Origin: Acidobacteriota bacterium | GTDB lineage: Bacteria; Acidobacteriota; Terriglobia; Acidiferrales; UBA7541 | Length of the DNA: 64,000 nucleotides | Direction: 5' to 3' | NCBI GenBank assembly: GCA_013289855.1 | Contig: JABCZD010000004.1 | Location: 310,001-374,000, forward strand | In this document: piece by piece, positions 27,693 through 36,899 of the stretch | How the letters are laid out: each line of letters begins with the position of its first letter | How positions within the stretch are numbered: position 1 is the first letter of the stretch | Translations under genes and position numbers: made by a program | The notes under the pieces: model-generated | What the model was told of the DNA's origin: nothing | Databases searched by the model: none | Seen by the model: only the letters and a program-made list of their open reading frames with translations

Positions 27693-28724
27693 ATGTCTAT
27701 GCGAAAGCAAGTAGGGTCCGGTCGGCAGGGTCGAGATGATCCCCCGAGGACGCAAGTCGCACGTGAGGTGGTCATTGTCGCGGTGCCTCCGGTCAGGGCG
27801 CTTGACGTATTTGGCCCGTCTGAAGTTTTTGCCGATGCGAATCGTTTTCACGGCGGTTCTCCCTCATACCAGGTTACCGTCGTCTCGGCTGTCAGCGAGC
27901 GCTTGGTCGAAAGTTACAGCGCAACGCCCTTGCATACCGACCAAATCTTTCGAGAGGTTCGCGGTTCCGTCGATACACTCCTTGTTGCCGGCAGCGTCGG
28001 CAAGATGCGTTACGACGCGGATTTCTTGGACTGGCTTCGCGATCAGAGCGCCGCGGCTCGTCGCTTTGGTTCCATTTGCACTGGCGCACTGGTGCTGGCT
28101 AAAGCTGGTTTGCTTGACGGCCGTCGCGCAACGACTCACTGGAATTGGTGTGAAGAACTCGCGCGGGACTATCCCAAAGTCAAGGTTGATCCCACCCCCA
28201 TCTATGTTCGCGAGGGGAATTGCTACACCTCGGCAGGAGTAACCGCCGGGATTGATCTTTCACTCGCGTTGGTGGAGCAGGATCTGGGGAGATCCATCGC
28301 TCTTCAAGTTGCACAGATGATGGTTGTCTTCCTCCGCCGTCCAGCCGGTCAGTCGCAATTCAGCGCGACGTTGAACGCACAAACATCCGAAAATCATTCC
28401 CTGAGCGATCTCATCGCTTGGCTTCCTGACAATCTTGAGGCGGACTTATCCATCGACGGACTCGCTAAACGTGCCGCCATGAGCCCACGCAACTTCGCTC
28501 GCTTGTTCCGCCAAGAAATGGGGAAGACGCCAGGCAAGCACATCGAGGATCTACGTCTCGAATCGGCGCGGCGTCAGCTCGAATCGACCTCACTAAGTCT
28601 TGCTGAAGTCGCCGACGCATGCGGCTTAGCCAGTGCCGAAATCCTCCGCCGAACGTTCCTACGACGCATGCGAGTTACACCTTCCCAATACCGAGCGTCA
28701 TTCGGCCGACGTCCAGCACATTAG
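27693..28724 (+). CDS. GlxA/FtrA-type AraC-family transcriptional regulator
   Basis: About 344 residues from ATG 27693. An N-terminal DJ-1/PfpI-like domain is visible (VVIVAVPPVRALDVFGPSEV, then FGSICTGALVLAKAGLLDGR with the Cys of the elbow), followed by two AraC helix-turn-helix motifs near the end (LAKRAAMSPRNFARLFRQEM and LAEVADACGLASAEILRRTF). Family members such as GlxA-type regulators control nearby detoxification or amino-acid genes. It lies downstream of the epoxide hydrolase run and upstream of carbonic anhydrase, and probably governs one of these. Ligand unknown. Confidence 0.92.
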   Translation: MSMRKQVGSGRQGRDDPPRTQVAREVVIVAVPPVRALDVFGPSEVFADANRFHGGSPSYQVTVVSAVSERLVESYSATPLHTDQIFREVRGSVDTLLVAGSVGKMRYDADFLDWLRDQSAAARRFGSICTGALVLAKAGLLDGRRATTHWNWCEELARDYPKVKVDPTPIYVREGNCYTSAGVTAGIDLSLALVEQDLGRSIALQVAQMMVVFLRRPAGQSQFSATLNAQTSENHSLSDLIAWLPDNLEADLSIDGLAKRAAMSPRNFARLFRQEMGKTPGKHIEDLRLESARRQLESTSLSLAEVADACGLASAEILRRTFLRRMRVTPSQYRASFGRRPAH

Positions 28725-28927
28725 ACTGCCGCACCAAAGGAATTGGCAGTAATCATTGGTTTTTTGTCTGCTCATGCTCTTGCCCGCCACGATGCCATCG
28801 GTATTATGGCGACTATGGATCAGGCAGACCGCACTCGTCGGCTTCTCGTCGGCGCTGCGGCAGCCTCGATTCATTTTCCAGCCGCCCCCTCTCCGGCTTC
28901 AATTTGCTGGTAACTAAGGAGGACAGA

Positions 28928-29527
28928 ATGACTACTCTAACCCTCGCGAAAACCGACCTGAACAATTTCGACCACTTGTTACAACGTAACAAAGAATTTG
29001 CTGCTCAGCAGTCTGCTGAGAGCACACTTATGCCTTCGCTTCCGCGGGCGCTGCCCAATGTAAAGGCGGTCATCATCGGTTGCGCTGACATGCGTGTCGA
29101 TCCGGCTCATATTCTTGGAATTAAACCGGGCGAGGCCGTCGTGTTGCGCAATATCGGCGGTCGAATCAACCCGGGGTTGTTGGAGCAGTTAGGTCTACTC
29201 GGGCGAATCGGTGAGGTTGCCGGAGAGAATCCTGGAGGCGGCGGGGAGTTTCACCTCGTCGTGCTTCAACACACTGATTGCGGCATCACTCGCCTTGCCG
29301 GCGACCCCGCCAAGCTGGCGCACTATTTTCAAATACAGGAAGACGAACTCAAGACAAAAGCGGTCACCGATCCTAGGGCGGCAGTCGCCTTCGACGTTGC
29401 CGCGCTCCGGGCGATTCCCGCATTGCCGGGCGCTTGGCTTATATCAGGCCTCGTGTACGACGTGGCGACCGGACTTGTCGAAATCGTGGTACCGCCAGCG
29501 CCGATTCGTACTGCGCAAAACTCCTGA
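28928..29527 (+). CDS. beta-class carbonic anhydrase-like protein
   Basis: 199 residues from ATG 28928, with AAGGAGG just upstream. The zinc and catalytic signature is C52-A-D54-M-R56 (IGCADMRVDP) and H115-T-D-C118 (VLQHTDCGI), plus NIGGRI. The family interconverts CO2 and bicarbonate with a zinc bound by two Cys and one His. The first motif reads CADMR where typical beta enzymes read CSDSR, so Asp and Arg are kept. It is followed by a broken second copy of itself at 30398-30644. Confidence 0.87.
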   Translation: MTTLTLAKTDLNNFDHLLQRNKEFAAQQSAESTLMPSLPRALPNVKAVIIGCADMRVDPAHILGIKPGEAVVLRNIGGRINPGLLEQLGLLGRIGEVAGENPGGGGEFHLVVLQHTDCGITRLAGDPAKLAHYFQIQEDELKTKAVTDPRAAVAFDVAALRAIPALPGAWLISGLVYDVATGLVEIVVPPAPIRTAQNS

Positions 29528-29677
29528 TTCACGCTGGATTTTCTAATAAGGAGACATGTTCTGGGCGGGCAGCCTGGCGGGCTCGTGTTTTCATAATCTG
29601 CTTAAGCTCGGCTGATTGCAGCAGTTACTTGAAAGAGCATGCATTCTCGCAAGTCTAACCGAGATAGGAGATTGGTC

Positions 29678-30310
29678 ATGAAAGTAGGATTTATTGGAGC
29701 CGGGAACGTGACAGGCACATTCGGTCGTCACTTGATCAACGCTGGTCACACCATCGTCGTATCCAATTCCAGAGGTCCGGAGACATTGGCTGATTTTGTC
29801 GCCGGCCTTGGTCCAGGCACCATCGCCGGCACAAAACAGCAGGCGGCCGAATGTGACGTCGTTGTTCTTGCTGCACATTGGGTAAAGGTGCCTGAAGCGC
29901 TGAAAGGTATCGACTGGCGTGGCCGCATTCTGATCGACGCGACGAACGCGCATATGGATCCTAAACCTGACATCAGTCTGGCGGGAGTCACCAGATCGCG
30001 GGCCGCGTTGAAGCTGACAGGGCGCACATCCAGCGAGCTAGTCGCTGAAATGGCGGTTGGCGCACGGCTTGTAAAATCGATCAGCAACATGCCCATGGCA
30101 TGGATACAGGACTTCTCGCCGAACAAGCCCCGTACCGTCATCTTTACATCCGGCGACGACATCGAAGCCAAACGGTTAGTAATCGAGTTGATCAACAGCA
30201 CTGGATTGATTGCGATTGATCTCGGATCACTTGTCATAGGGAGTGCAATGCACGACGTCGGTGGCCCACTTTCCGGCATCGAGTTCCACTTCGTCCAGCG
30301 GCTTCGGTGA
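29678..30310 (+). CDS. NADPH-dependent F420 reductase-like dinucleotide-binding protein
   Basis: 210 residues from ATG 29678. The N-terminus is a Rossmann fold (MKVGFIGAGNVTGTFGRHL, then VVSNSRGPETL that binds the NADP 2'-phosphate with Ser/Arg), and the family pattern ILIDATNAH and the later MPMAWIQDF are seen. Proteins of this COG2085-type family are annotated as F420-dependent NADP oxidoreductases, though many bacterial ones have no proven F420 link. It sits between the carbonic anhydrase gene and its degenerate copy, which suggests local rearrangement. Confidence 0.85.
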   Translation: MKVGFIGAGNVTGTFGRHLINAGHTIVVSNSRGPETLADFVAGLGPGTIAGTKQQAAECDVVVLAAHWVKVPEALKGIDWRGRILIDATNAHMDPKPDISLAGVTRSRAALKLTGRTSSELVAEMAVGARLVKSISNMPMAWIQDFSPNKPRTVIFTSGDDIEAKRLVIELINSTGLIAIDLGSLVIGSAMHDVGGPLSGIEFHFVQRLR

Positions 30311-30397
30311 GAGCCAAATAAGCGTTTGCGACTATTCCGTTTCAGGAAGCGATAATGAACGGTGCACCTGCGAGTCCGCTTGCTCTATTCGTATTTT

Positions 30398-30644
30398 TCA
30401 ACCTGGGGTTGTTGGTCTACTCGGGCGAATCGGTGAGGTTGCCGGAGAGAATCCTGGAGGCGGCGGGAGTTTCACGACAAAAGCGGTCACCGATCCTCAG
30501 GCGGCAGTAGCCTTCGACGTTGCCGCGCTCCGCGCGATTCCCGCATTGCCGGGCGCTTGGCTTTTATCAGGCCTCGTCTACGACGTGGCGACCGGACTTG
30601 TCGAGATCGTGGCGCCAGCGCCGATTCGTACTGCGCTCGACTGA
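30398..30644 (+). pseudogene. degenerate partial copy of the carbonic anhydrase gene
   Basis: This stretch repeats the coding sequence of the gene at 28928-29527 almost base for base, in two blocks: GLLGRIGEVAGENPGGGG and TKAVTDPQAAVAFDVAALRA to the stop. A ten-base deletion, one missing G and a deletion of about 100 bases remove the HTDCG zinc site. The N-terminal half, including CADMR, is absent. The remnant cannot encode a working enzyme. Confidence 0.85.
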
Positions 30645-30657
30645 TACACGGGGACCC

Positions 30658-31371
30658 TTATTTGAATACCTCTCGCAAGAACTCGACCGTCGTTTGCCAA
30701 GCCCTCGCTTCCGTTTGCGGATGCAAACGAGCTTCGGGTGCCTTGTCGCCGATGGCTCCTTCGCCCGTAAAGCTGTGCTTCGCGTTACCGTAAAAGTTGA
30801 TCTGCCAGTTCACCTGCGCGAGTCTCATTTCTTCTCGAAATGCAATCACACTTTCCAGTGGCACCACAGGGTCGGCATCACCGTGCAGGACAAGGATCTT
30901 GGACACCACAGTTTTAGGTTGCGCAGCCATCGTCGTATTCAGAATGCCGTGCAAGGAGACGACACCGCGTAATGGAGCGGCGGCACGCGCAAGTTCGAGA
31001 ACACCGCAGCCTCCGATGCAGTATCCAATGGCCGCGATGCAATCCGCATTGCACTCCGGCCGCCGTTGAAATGTTCTTAAACCGGCCGAAAGCCTACGGC
31101 GAAAGCGCAACCGATCGTCGAGGAATGGCCCGACAACTGTCAACGGTGATTGTGGTGGGCCTGGCCGAACACCGGCTCCGAATAGATCCGCCACGAAGGC
31201 GGCATACCCCAGCTCCGCTAATCGATCCGCGCGCCTGCATATAGACTCGTTGACGTTCAGCCAACTGGGCACAATCAGAACGCCCGACAAGTCGCGCGCC
31301 GACTCAGGCGCAGCGAGGTAGCCTTCGAGAGCCTGCTGCTCGTCAAGGTAAGAGACTCGCGTTGCCATCAT
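30658..31371 (-). CDS. dienelactone hydrolase family protein
   Basis: 237 residues from ATG 31371. The nucleophile elbow is GYCIGGCG, with Cys as in dienelactone hydrolases; Asp is in VLHGDADPVVP and His in NAKHSFTG, completing the Cys-Asp-His triad of the family. It cleaves lactone or ester bonds, in aromatic degradation for the best-known members. The start overlaps the stop of the flavoprotein gene upstream by ATGA, so it is the last gene of the four-gene reverse operon 34535-30658. Confidence 0.9.
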   Translation of the reverse strand: MMATRVSYLDEQQALEGYLAAPESARDLSGVLIVPSWLNVNESICRRADRLAELGYAAFVADLFGAGVRPGPPQSPLTVVGPFLDDRLRFRRRLSAGLRTFQRRPECNADCIAAIGYCIGGCGVLELARAAAPLRGVVSLHGILNTTMAAQPKTVVSKILVLHGDADPVVPLESVIAFREEMRLAQVNWQINFYGNAKHSFTGEGAIGDKAPEARLHPQTEARAWQTTVEFLREVFK

Positions 31372-33098
31372 GAGATAAACTCCCCGCTCCTTCTTTGAGG
31401 GAAAGCGCTTTCGAGGAACTTGTGAACAGACGTCACGGCCGTGGCGCCATCGCCGATCGCAAAAGCAACACGCTTCGGACTGCCACTGCGGCAGTCGCCA
31501 GCAGCGAACACGCCGGGCAGGCTGGTCTCTACAGCGCAGGGCGGCCTGGGTTCTTTCCAAGCTGAGAGAGAGGCAACTTCCTGACCCGTCAGCAGGTAGC
31601 CCTGCTGGTTTCTGACGATGGACGCGGGGAGGAAGTCGGTTCTCGGCTTTGCCCCGATGAAAACGAACAGTCCGGAGGTAAATTCCTCCTTTATTTCCCC
31701 GTTCGGTTCGCGGACGCGGACACCGCAGACATGGTCGACGCCCTCGATTCCGACGACTTCAGTGTTGCAGCGGATTCTGACTTTCCGGTTCGCCAAAACT
31801 CTTTCCGACAGGTAGGAAGACATCTTTCGCAGGTCCGGGCCGCGCACCAACAGAGAGACCTCGTCGGCGGTTTGGGAAAGAAACATTGCGGCTTGCCCGG
31901 CGGAGTTGCCGCCACCAACCACATGGGCTGCGGAACCTCGGCAGAGTCGAGCCTCGATGTTGGTCGCGCTGTAATAAACGCCAGCGCCCTGCAGAGTATT
32001 AAGGCCCTCGACGTCCAGGAGTCCGTAGGACACCCCCGCAGCGACGATCACCGATTTGCCCAGAACATAATCACCCTCGACGGTTCTCACACGGTAGAAC
32101 CCGTTGCTGCGTCGCTCCAAGTTGGACACCGTGCTGGGGACGTGGAAGTCTGCTCCGAACTTCAGAGCCTGAAGATAGGTCAGGTGGGCGAGGTCGCGAC
32201 CGGGGATGCCATCGGGAAAACCGGCGTAATTCTCAATCCGGGATGTGGCACCCGCCTGTCCCCCGGGACCCAAACTGTCCAGGGCGAGCGAAGATAGGCC
32301 TTCCGAGGCCGCGTAGACAGCCGCTCCGAGGCCCGCTGGGCCAGCGCCCAAAATCAGGACGTCATAAACCGAATTCGGCAGTTGGCAGCGAAGCCGAAGG
32401 TGGTCCGCCAACTGGGCGCGGGTGGGCGCTTCATAAAGCACCCGGCTGCCGTGGGCCACCACTGGATAGGACTGAACATCTTCGCGGATTTGTTCGAGTT
32501 TGATCCGGTTGTCATCGCAAGACGTATCCAACCATTCGTGCGGCACGCTGTTGCGGAACAGCAACTCCACGGCTTCGAGCGTTGCCTTGTCGTCTTTCCG
32601 ACCGTAAATGCTCAAGCCGCGAAATTTGGACTTGAGGAGTAATTCCCGCCGACGCTGGAACGATTTCCAGAACTTCTCACCCAATTGAGGTCTTCTCGTG
32701 AACAAATTCCGAAGCTGTTTCGGCGTAAGTCGGACCGCCTCGACCGAAGTTTCGGCTTCGACCGAGACAATTGCGGGTCGACGGGTCAAGAGATCGATAT
32801 CGCCGGTGAAATAGCCTGCACCGTAGCGGACGAACACCACGCGTTCGCCCGTCGAGACATCAACAGCTCGCACCTTTCCCGAAAGAATCAAGTAGCTATT
32901 GAACGGATAATCGCCGGCTGAAAGGAGTGGATCGTTTTCAGCGAAGGCGCATCGTTCCCCAAAAGGTGCAACCTCTGCAATCTCGCCCTCATCGAGGTGC
33001 GGATACGCAACTGAGTCCGAGAGCGGGTCGAAACCAATTTCGAAAAACCCCTGTTTCTGATCCGCCTCGTGAAATTGTGGGTCAGAACTCAAAGTCAT
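31368..33098 (-). CDS. cNMP-binding domain fused to a thioredoxin-reductase-like flavoprotein
   Basis: 576 residues. Residues about 40-150 form a cyclic-nucleotide-binding domain (LSAGDYPFNSYLILSGKVRA, then VVFVRYGAGYFTGDI). Residues about 240-560 form a class II flavin reductase: FAD GxGxxG in YDVLILGAGPAGLGAAVYAA, GPGGQAGATSRIENYAGFP, NADPH-type GGGNSAGQAAMFLS and the final FAD Asp in GVFAAGDCRSG. The redox CxxC of thioredoxin reductase is not present in the expected place (GAGVYYSATNIEA has none), so it cannot reduce thioredoxin in the usual way. Electron acceptor unknown. Coupled to the dienelactone hydrolase gene. Confidence 0.88.
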   Translation of the reverse strand: MTLSSDPQFHEADQKQGFFEIGFDPLSDSVAYPHLDEGEIAEVAPFGERCAFAENDPLLSAGDYPFNSYLILSGKVRAVDVSTGERVVFVRYGAGYFTGDIDLLTRRPAIVSVEAETSVEAVRLTPKQLRNLFTRRPQLGEKFWKSFQRRRELLLKSKFRGLSIYGRKDDKATLEAVELLFRNSVPHEWLDTSCDDNRIKLEQIREDVQSYPVVAHGSRVLYEAPTRAQLADHLRLRCQLPNSVYDVLILGAGPAGLGAAVYAASEGLSSLALDSLGPGGQAGATSRIENYAGFPDGIPGRDLAHLTYLQALKFGADFHVPSTVSNLERRSNGFYRVRTVEGDYVLGKSVIVAAGVSYGLLDVEGLNTLQGAGVYYSATNIEARLCRGSAAHVVGGGNSAGQAAMFLSQTADEVSLLVRGPDLRKMSSYLSERVLANRKVRIRCNTEVVGIEGVDHVCGVRVREPNGEIKEEFTSGLFVFIGAKPRTDFLPASIVRNQQGYLLTGQEVASLSAWKEPRPPCAVETSLPGVFAAGDCRSGSPKRVAFAIGDGATAVTSVHKFLESAFPQRRSGEFIS

Positions 33099-33140
33099 AT
33101 CGCGCTTCCGGCTGGAGCCGGAAAGATATCTGCTGAGCCG

Positions 33141-34118
33141 CTAAGTCAGGACCACGATCTTTCCACCGGCTTTGTTCTCCTCCATGCAGCGGTGTGCCTC
33201 AACGATCTCCTCGAGGTGGAAGACCTTGCCGATCTGAACATGCAGTGTCCCGGCTGCGATCTGCTCGACCAGGTCCTCAAGAGGCATCCGCATGAAGTCT
33301 TCCGATTCACCTGCATACGTTGTCAGGCTGACGGCAGTGGGTATCGCCTCCATGGGAGCGAAATTCTCGAACGACCATTTGTTCCCGACGATTCCGGTCA
33401 TGCACACGATGCCGCGCTGTTTGGCACAGCGAAGCGAATCTTTCAGCGTCATGGTGCCGACCAGTTCGAGCACTTTGTCGACACCGTTCGCACAGACTTC
33501 CATCACTTGTTCGGCGATTGTGCCCGTATCGATGAACACCTGATCGACACCACTCGCGCGCAGCAGGTTTTCGCGCTCCGCGTTTCGCGTGGTCGCGGCG
33601 ACAAAGGCACCGTGCTTCTTGCCAATGGCCGCAGCCGCCAAGCCAACAGAGGTTGTGCCACCGCGGATCAACAGACGTTCGCCTCTTTCGAGGCGCAGCG
33701 ATTTAAACAGCGAACCCCACGCCGTTTGCAGCATCTCGGGGATCGCTCCGAGCGTTTCCCAGGGAAGTTCGGTCTTGATCACCTGCACCTGTTTCGCGGG
33801 CACGCAAGTATATTCGGCATAGCCCCCGTCGATTTCCCGCCCCAGTCCCCCCATCGCCGTCGCGACGATATCGCCCTTGCGAAACTCGCCTCCGGGCACT
33901 GCCTCGACGATACCGACTGCCTCGATTCCCAAGACGCGCGGAAACGTGACACTGGGAGAATGGCCCTGCCGGGTAAATAGTTCGGAACGGTTGAGGCCAA
34001 ACGCTCTTACGCGGATCAGGATTTCGCCGCTCTTCGGCGTGGGGATCGGAAGGCTTTCGATTTTGAGAACCTCCGGTCCACCAGCCTCGTGAATCACCGC
34101 AGCTTTCATTGTAGCCAT
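33141..34118 (-). CDS. zinc-independent quinone oxidoreductase-like MDR family enzyme
   Basis: 325 residues. The N-terminal GroES-like domain ([20 protein letters not shown] then [11 protein letters not shown]) and the Rossmann domain ([30 protein letters not shown]) match the NADPH:quinone reductase branch of medium-chain dehydrogenases. Zinc-ligand Cys/His residues of alcohol dehydrogenases are absent at the expected sites. It probably reduces quinones or enones with NADPH. It lies in the reverse operon with a SnoaL-like gene upstream (18-base gap) and the flavoprotein downstream (42-base gap). Confidence 0.9.
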   Translation of the reverse strand: MATMKAAVIHEAGGPEVLKIESLPIPTPKSGEILIRVRAFGLNRSELFTRQGHSPSVTFPRVLGIEAVGIVEAVPGGEFRKGDIVATAMGGLGREIDGGYAEYTCVPAKQVQVIKTELPWETLGAIPEMLQTAWGSLFKSLRLERGERLLIRGGTTSVGLAAAAIGKKHGAFVAATTRNAERENLLRASGVDQVFIDTGTIAEQVMEVCANGVDKVLELVGTMTLKDSLRCAKQRGIVCMTGIVGNKWSFENFAPMEAIPTAVSLTTYAGESEDFMRMPLEDLVEQIAAGTLHVQIGKVFHLEEIVEAHRCMEENKAGGKIVVLT

Positions 34119-34136
34119 CGGACGTTCCTCTATTTC

Positions 34137-34535
34137 TCATGCGCGCGGTGGGTTCGTCGTCGAAAAGCAGTAGCGCGCGATCTTCCAGGCTCCGCCGATT
34201 TTTTGGAACAGGAATAGTTCCTGATTTGCCTCAGGGCCACCCGCGCCCGTGACATGAACCTTAACAGTCCCGGCTGAGTCGGTGCGCGCAAAAACCCAGT
34301 TCGGAGCCATTTCCACAATCTCGGCGATGTTGAATTTGACGGTCAGCTTGATGGCTTTGAACACCGCGTTATAGGCCCTGCGAACCTCGTCGGCACCGAC
34401 GCTAGATGGGCTGTTCTGTGGCATAAATACTCCGTCGGGCGCATAGAGCTTCATAACTGCATCGGTATCCGATTGATTCAAAGCGTCTTGATACTGCGCA
34501 AGTACTGCGGCAACGGCATTCTCATTTGGATTCAT
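34137..34535 (-). CDS. SnoaL/NTF2-like small protein
   Basis: 132 residues. The pattern LAQYQDALNQSDTDAVMKLY, then APDGVFMPQ, VRRAYNAVF and the C-terminal ELFLFQKIGGAWKIARYCFS is the cone-shaped NTF2-like fold of DUF4440/SnoaL-type proteins, a fold used by isomerases, hydrolases and binding proteins. No catalytic set can be assigned. It is the first gene of the reverse operon 34535-30658, divergent from the LysR regulator at 34739, which likely controls it. Confidence 0.85.
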   Translation of the reverse strand: MNPNENAVAAVLAQYQDALNQSDTDAVMKLYAPDGVFMPQNSPSSVGADEVRRAYNAVFKAIKLTVKFNIAEIVEMAPNWVFARTDSAGTVKVHVTGAGGPEANQELFLFQKIGGAWKIARYCFSTTNPPRA

Positions 34536-34738
34536 GATACCGGTCCTTTGCTTTTGACGGCGTTTTCAATCGGAATGTAGTCGGGCAAGATCTGTTCGAC
34601 TAGCGGGTGAAACAGCAAATGTATTTTCCAAATTTGGGATAATCTTTGGGGAACCGCGCATCCGGGTGGTCGTACTATATGCGGTGAAATCTCCTGCGAG
34701 TTCAGCGTTAGGTGACTATAGGAGGTGTACATCGCCAA

Positions 34739-35653
34739 ATGACGGACCTGAATTCCCTCATGATTTTCGCCAAAGTAGTTGAAGCGAAAAGCTTTTCGGA
34801 GGCAGCGCGTCTCTTGAAAATGCCGACCTCAACCGTGAGCCGTCGCGTTGCCGACCTTGAGGACCAGCTCGGAGTGCGCTTGCTCGAACGTTCGACGCGC
34901 AGCTTGCGGTTGACTGATGTTGGGTCCGAAGTCCTCGAACACGCTCGCCACATCGTCGAGCTGAACGAAGCGGTCGACAACGTCGCATCAAACCACCTGT
35001 CGAACGTCTCCGGCGAACTGCGCCTTTCCGCGCCACCCAGCATCTCCGACTCGTTGCTTGCACCGCTGATCGGCGCGTTCCAAGCATCGTATCCGAAGGT
35101 CCGGGTACAAGTCTTCATCACGGACCGCATTGTCGATCAAATCGTCGAGGGCGTGGACCTGGCGTTCAAGGTCGGAGAACAACTCAAAGATTCGTCCCTC
35201 GTGGCGCGCAGAATCCTGACCTACCGTCATCAGCTCGTAGCGAGCCCGAGCTATGTGTCGAAGTGCAAGCGGCCTCAAAAACCTCAAGACTTGTTGGAAC
35301 ATCGGCTACTGGCTTTCTCGTTTTGGACTCCGACAAAAACATGGAACTTCGTCCACACGAACGGGAAGAAAAAGGAAACGCTCGTGTTCCAGCCTTTCCT
35401 TGCGATGAACGACTATGCTGGTCTTGCAACTGCATTGCTGGCGGGAACGGGCATCGGCGACCTTCCACCGTTAGTGCAGCCAGAATTGTTACGCGAGGGG
35501 CGGCTCGTCGAGGTGATGCCGAAATGGCACTTCACCGTCTTCAATCTCTGGGTGGTCCATGTGGGCAATCGTTACCTCACACGGCCCGTGCGCGTGTTCA
35601 AGGAATTCGCTGCCCAAATGGCGCCGACGCTCTTCCCCTCACTTCCGGCCTGA
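34739..35653 (+). CDS. LysR-family transcriptional regulator
   Basis: 304 residues from ATG 34739. The N-terminal winged HTH is DLNSLMIFAKVVEAKSFSEA followed by ARLLKMPTSTVSRRVADLE and LGVRLLERSTRSLRLT, as in LysR regulators; a substrate-binding domain follows (LRLSAPPSISDSLLAPLIGA, VDLAFKVG). It is transcribed divergently from the SnoaL-quinone reductase-flavoprotein-hydrolase operon over a 203-base spacer, so it probably regulates that operon and itself. The effector is unknown. Confidence 0.93.
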   Translation: MTDLNSLMIFAKVVEAKSFSEAARLLKMPTSTVSRRVADLEDQLGVRLLERSTRSLRLTDVGSEVLEHARHIVELNEAVDNVASNHLSNVSGELRLSAPPSISDSLLAPLIGAFQASYPKVRVQVFITDRIVDQIVEGVDLAFKVGEQLKDSSLVARRILTYRHQLVASPSYVSKCKRPQKPQDLLEHRLLAFSFWTPTKTWNFVHTNGKKKETLVFQPFLAMNDYAGLATALLAGTGIGDLPPLVQPELLREGRLVEVMPKWHFTVFNLWVVHVGNRYLTRPVRVFKEFAAQMAPTLFPSLPA

Positions 35654-35710
35654 GGGCCGATATTCAAGGATCTGCGATTTCGAAATCGGTGGCTCCCCGC
35701 TGCCGACACG

Positions 35711-36769
35711 TCATTCTTTATCGTCCCACCGGACGTAGATTAAAGCAGCACGCGCGTGGCTTGGCAGCCAAACATCGACTCCGGCCAGGCGATTTATCCA
35801 GCGAGGCTCAAGTTCAGCAACAGAATCTCTCGTCACCTTATCCAGCAAAGCCTTGAATATCAGGAACTCGTTGTCGGGACCGACCGTCTTGGCAATCTCA
35901 GCATCGAAGGCCCTTTCATTCAAGCCGTTGTGAATCCGCTTCACGGTCTGGTACACGTCGTTCGTGTATTCCTTGGTGATCTCAACATCCTTCCGAGTCC
36001 CGGTATCGGTGAGGTGGCCGCCGATAAAGTTGTCGAATTTGTAGGCGAGGATTTCGTCAAACATCTTTAGATATTCGTGGAAGTTAGTCGACAGATCGAA
36101 GTCCTGAAACGGCACGTATCCTGACGTCACCGAGTCTACAGCCATCAAGAATTTCGCCTCTGGGACATAGATGAAAAGATCGCCTTCGCTGGAGTGGTAG
36201 TTATGCCGCGTGAGTTCAACGGTCTTGCCGCCGAGCTTGATCGTCTTCGAGGTCTTGAACGTCTCCGTGGGAATCAGGCGATTCGGATCGTTCATTTCCT
36301 TCAGAAAGTCGCTGACGGTATCGAGAGCGATAATCTGCAAGCCCGGGGTGTTCTTAAACGCTACGGAGCCACCAATATGATCCTTATGAATATGGGAATA
36401 GACCAGCATCTTGATCGGCTTGTTCGTGACTTTAGCGACGGCCTCTGGAATGTGTTTTCCATAGCTGGCCGGCGCGTCGAAAACGATGACGCCCGCGTCG
36501 GTCACCAGGAACGCCGATTGCCAACCATTATCAGAAAGCGCGTAAGCACCGTTTCCGAAATCCTTCATCCCGTATCCGACTGCCGGATCGATGTCCCAGT
36601 ATTTCGCCCTCACCGCAGGCAGCACGGGAACATGTTCGCGCAACGCTTCTGGCGGATCGGTTCCAGCGAATGATGAAGGCTGTTTGGGCGCAGGCTGCGA
36701 CTCCTGGGCGAATGAGACTTGACTATTCATCGCGACAGCGAGCATGAACGGGAGTGCCAACTTTCTCAT
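35711..36769 (-). CDS. secreted metallo-beta-lactamase-fold hydrolase
   Basis: 352 residues from ATG 36769, chosen because AGGAG lies eight bases upstream; the GTG-like start at 36799 lacks one. The N-terminus is a signal peptide (KLALPFMLAVAMNSQVSFAQ). The MBL zinc motif is HSHIHKDHIGG, followed by YHSSEGDLFIYVP (third His region) and FIGGHLTDTGTR. Enzymes of this fold hydrolyse lactones, thioesters or beta-lactams; which one applies is not visible. Periplasmic or extracellular. It is convergent with the LysR gene and divergent from the transporter at 36900. Confidence 0.9.
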   Translation of the reverse strand: MRKLALPFMLAVAMNSQVSFAQESQPAPKQPSSFAGTDPPEALREHVPVLPAVRAKYWDIDPAVGYGMKDFGNGAYALSDNGWQSAFLVTDAGVIVFDAPASYGKHIPEAVAKVTNKPIKMLVYSHIHKDHIGGSVAFKNTPGLQIIALDTVSDFLKEMNDPNRLIPTETFKTSKTIKLGGKTVELTRHNYHSSEGDLFIYVPEAKFLMAVDSVTSGYVPFQDFDLSTNFHEYLKMFDEILAYKFDNFIGGHLTDTGTRKDVEITKEYTNDVYQTVKRIHNGLNERAFDAEIAKTVGPDNEFLIFKALLDKVTRDSVAELEPRWINRLAGVDVWLPSHARAALIYVRWDDKE

Positions 36770-36899
36770 GTCTGGTTCTCCTAGTGACGCCGAGCGCACA
36801 CTATGGGAACAGCCGGGCTCGCACTAGACGGCAAAGCGGGAAATCACATTTCCATATTTGGAATAATTTCGATGACAGAGCCGAAGCGAGGGTCAGCGG

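Noticed and set aside
31368..33098. Genuine thioredoxin reductase
   Set aside because: The CxxC redox pair is missing at the expected place and a cNMP-binding domain precedes the flavoprotein part.
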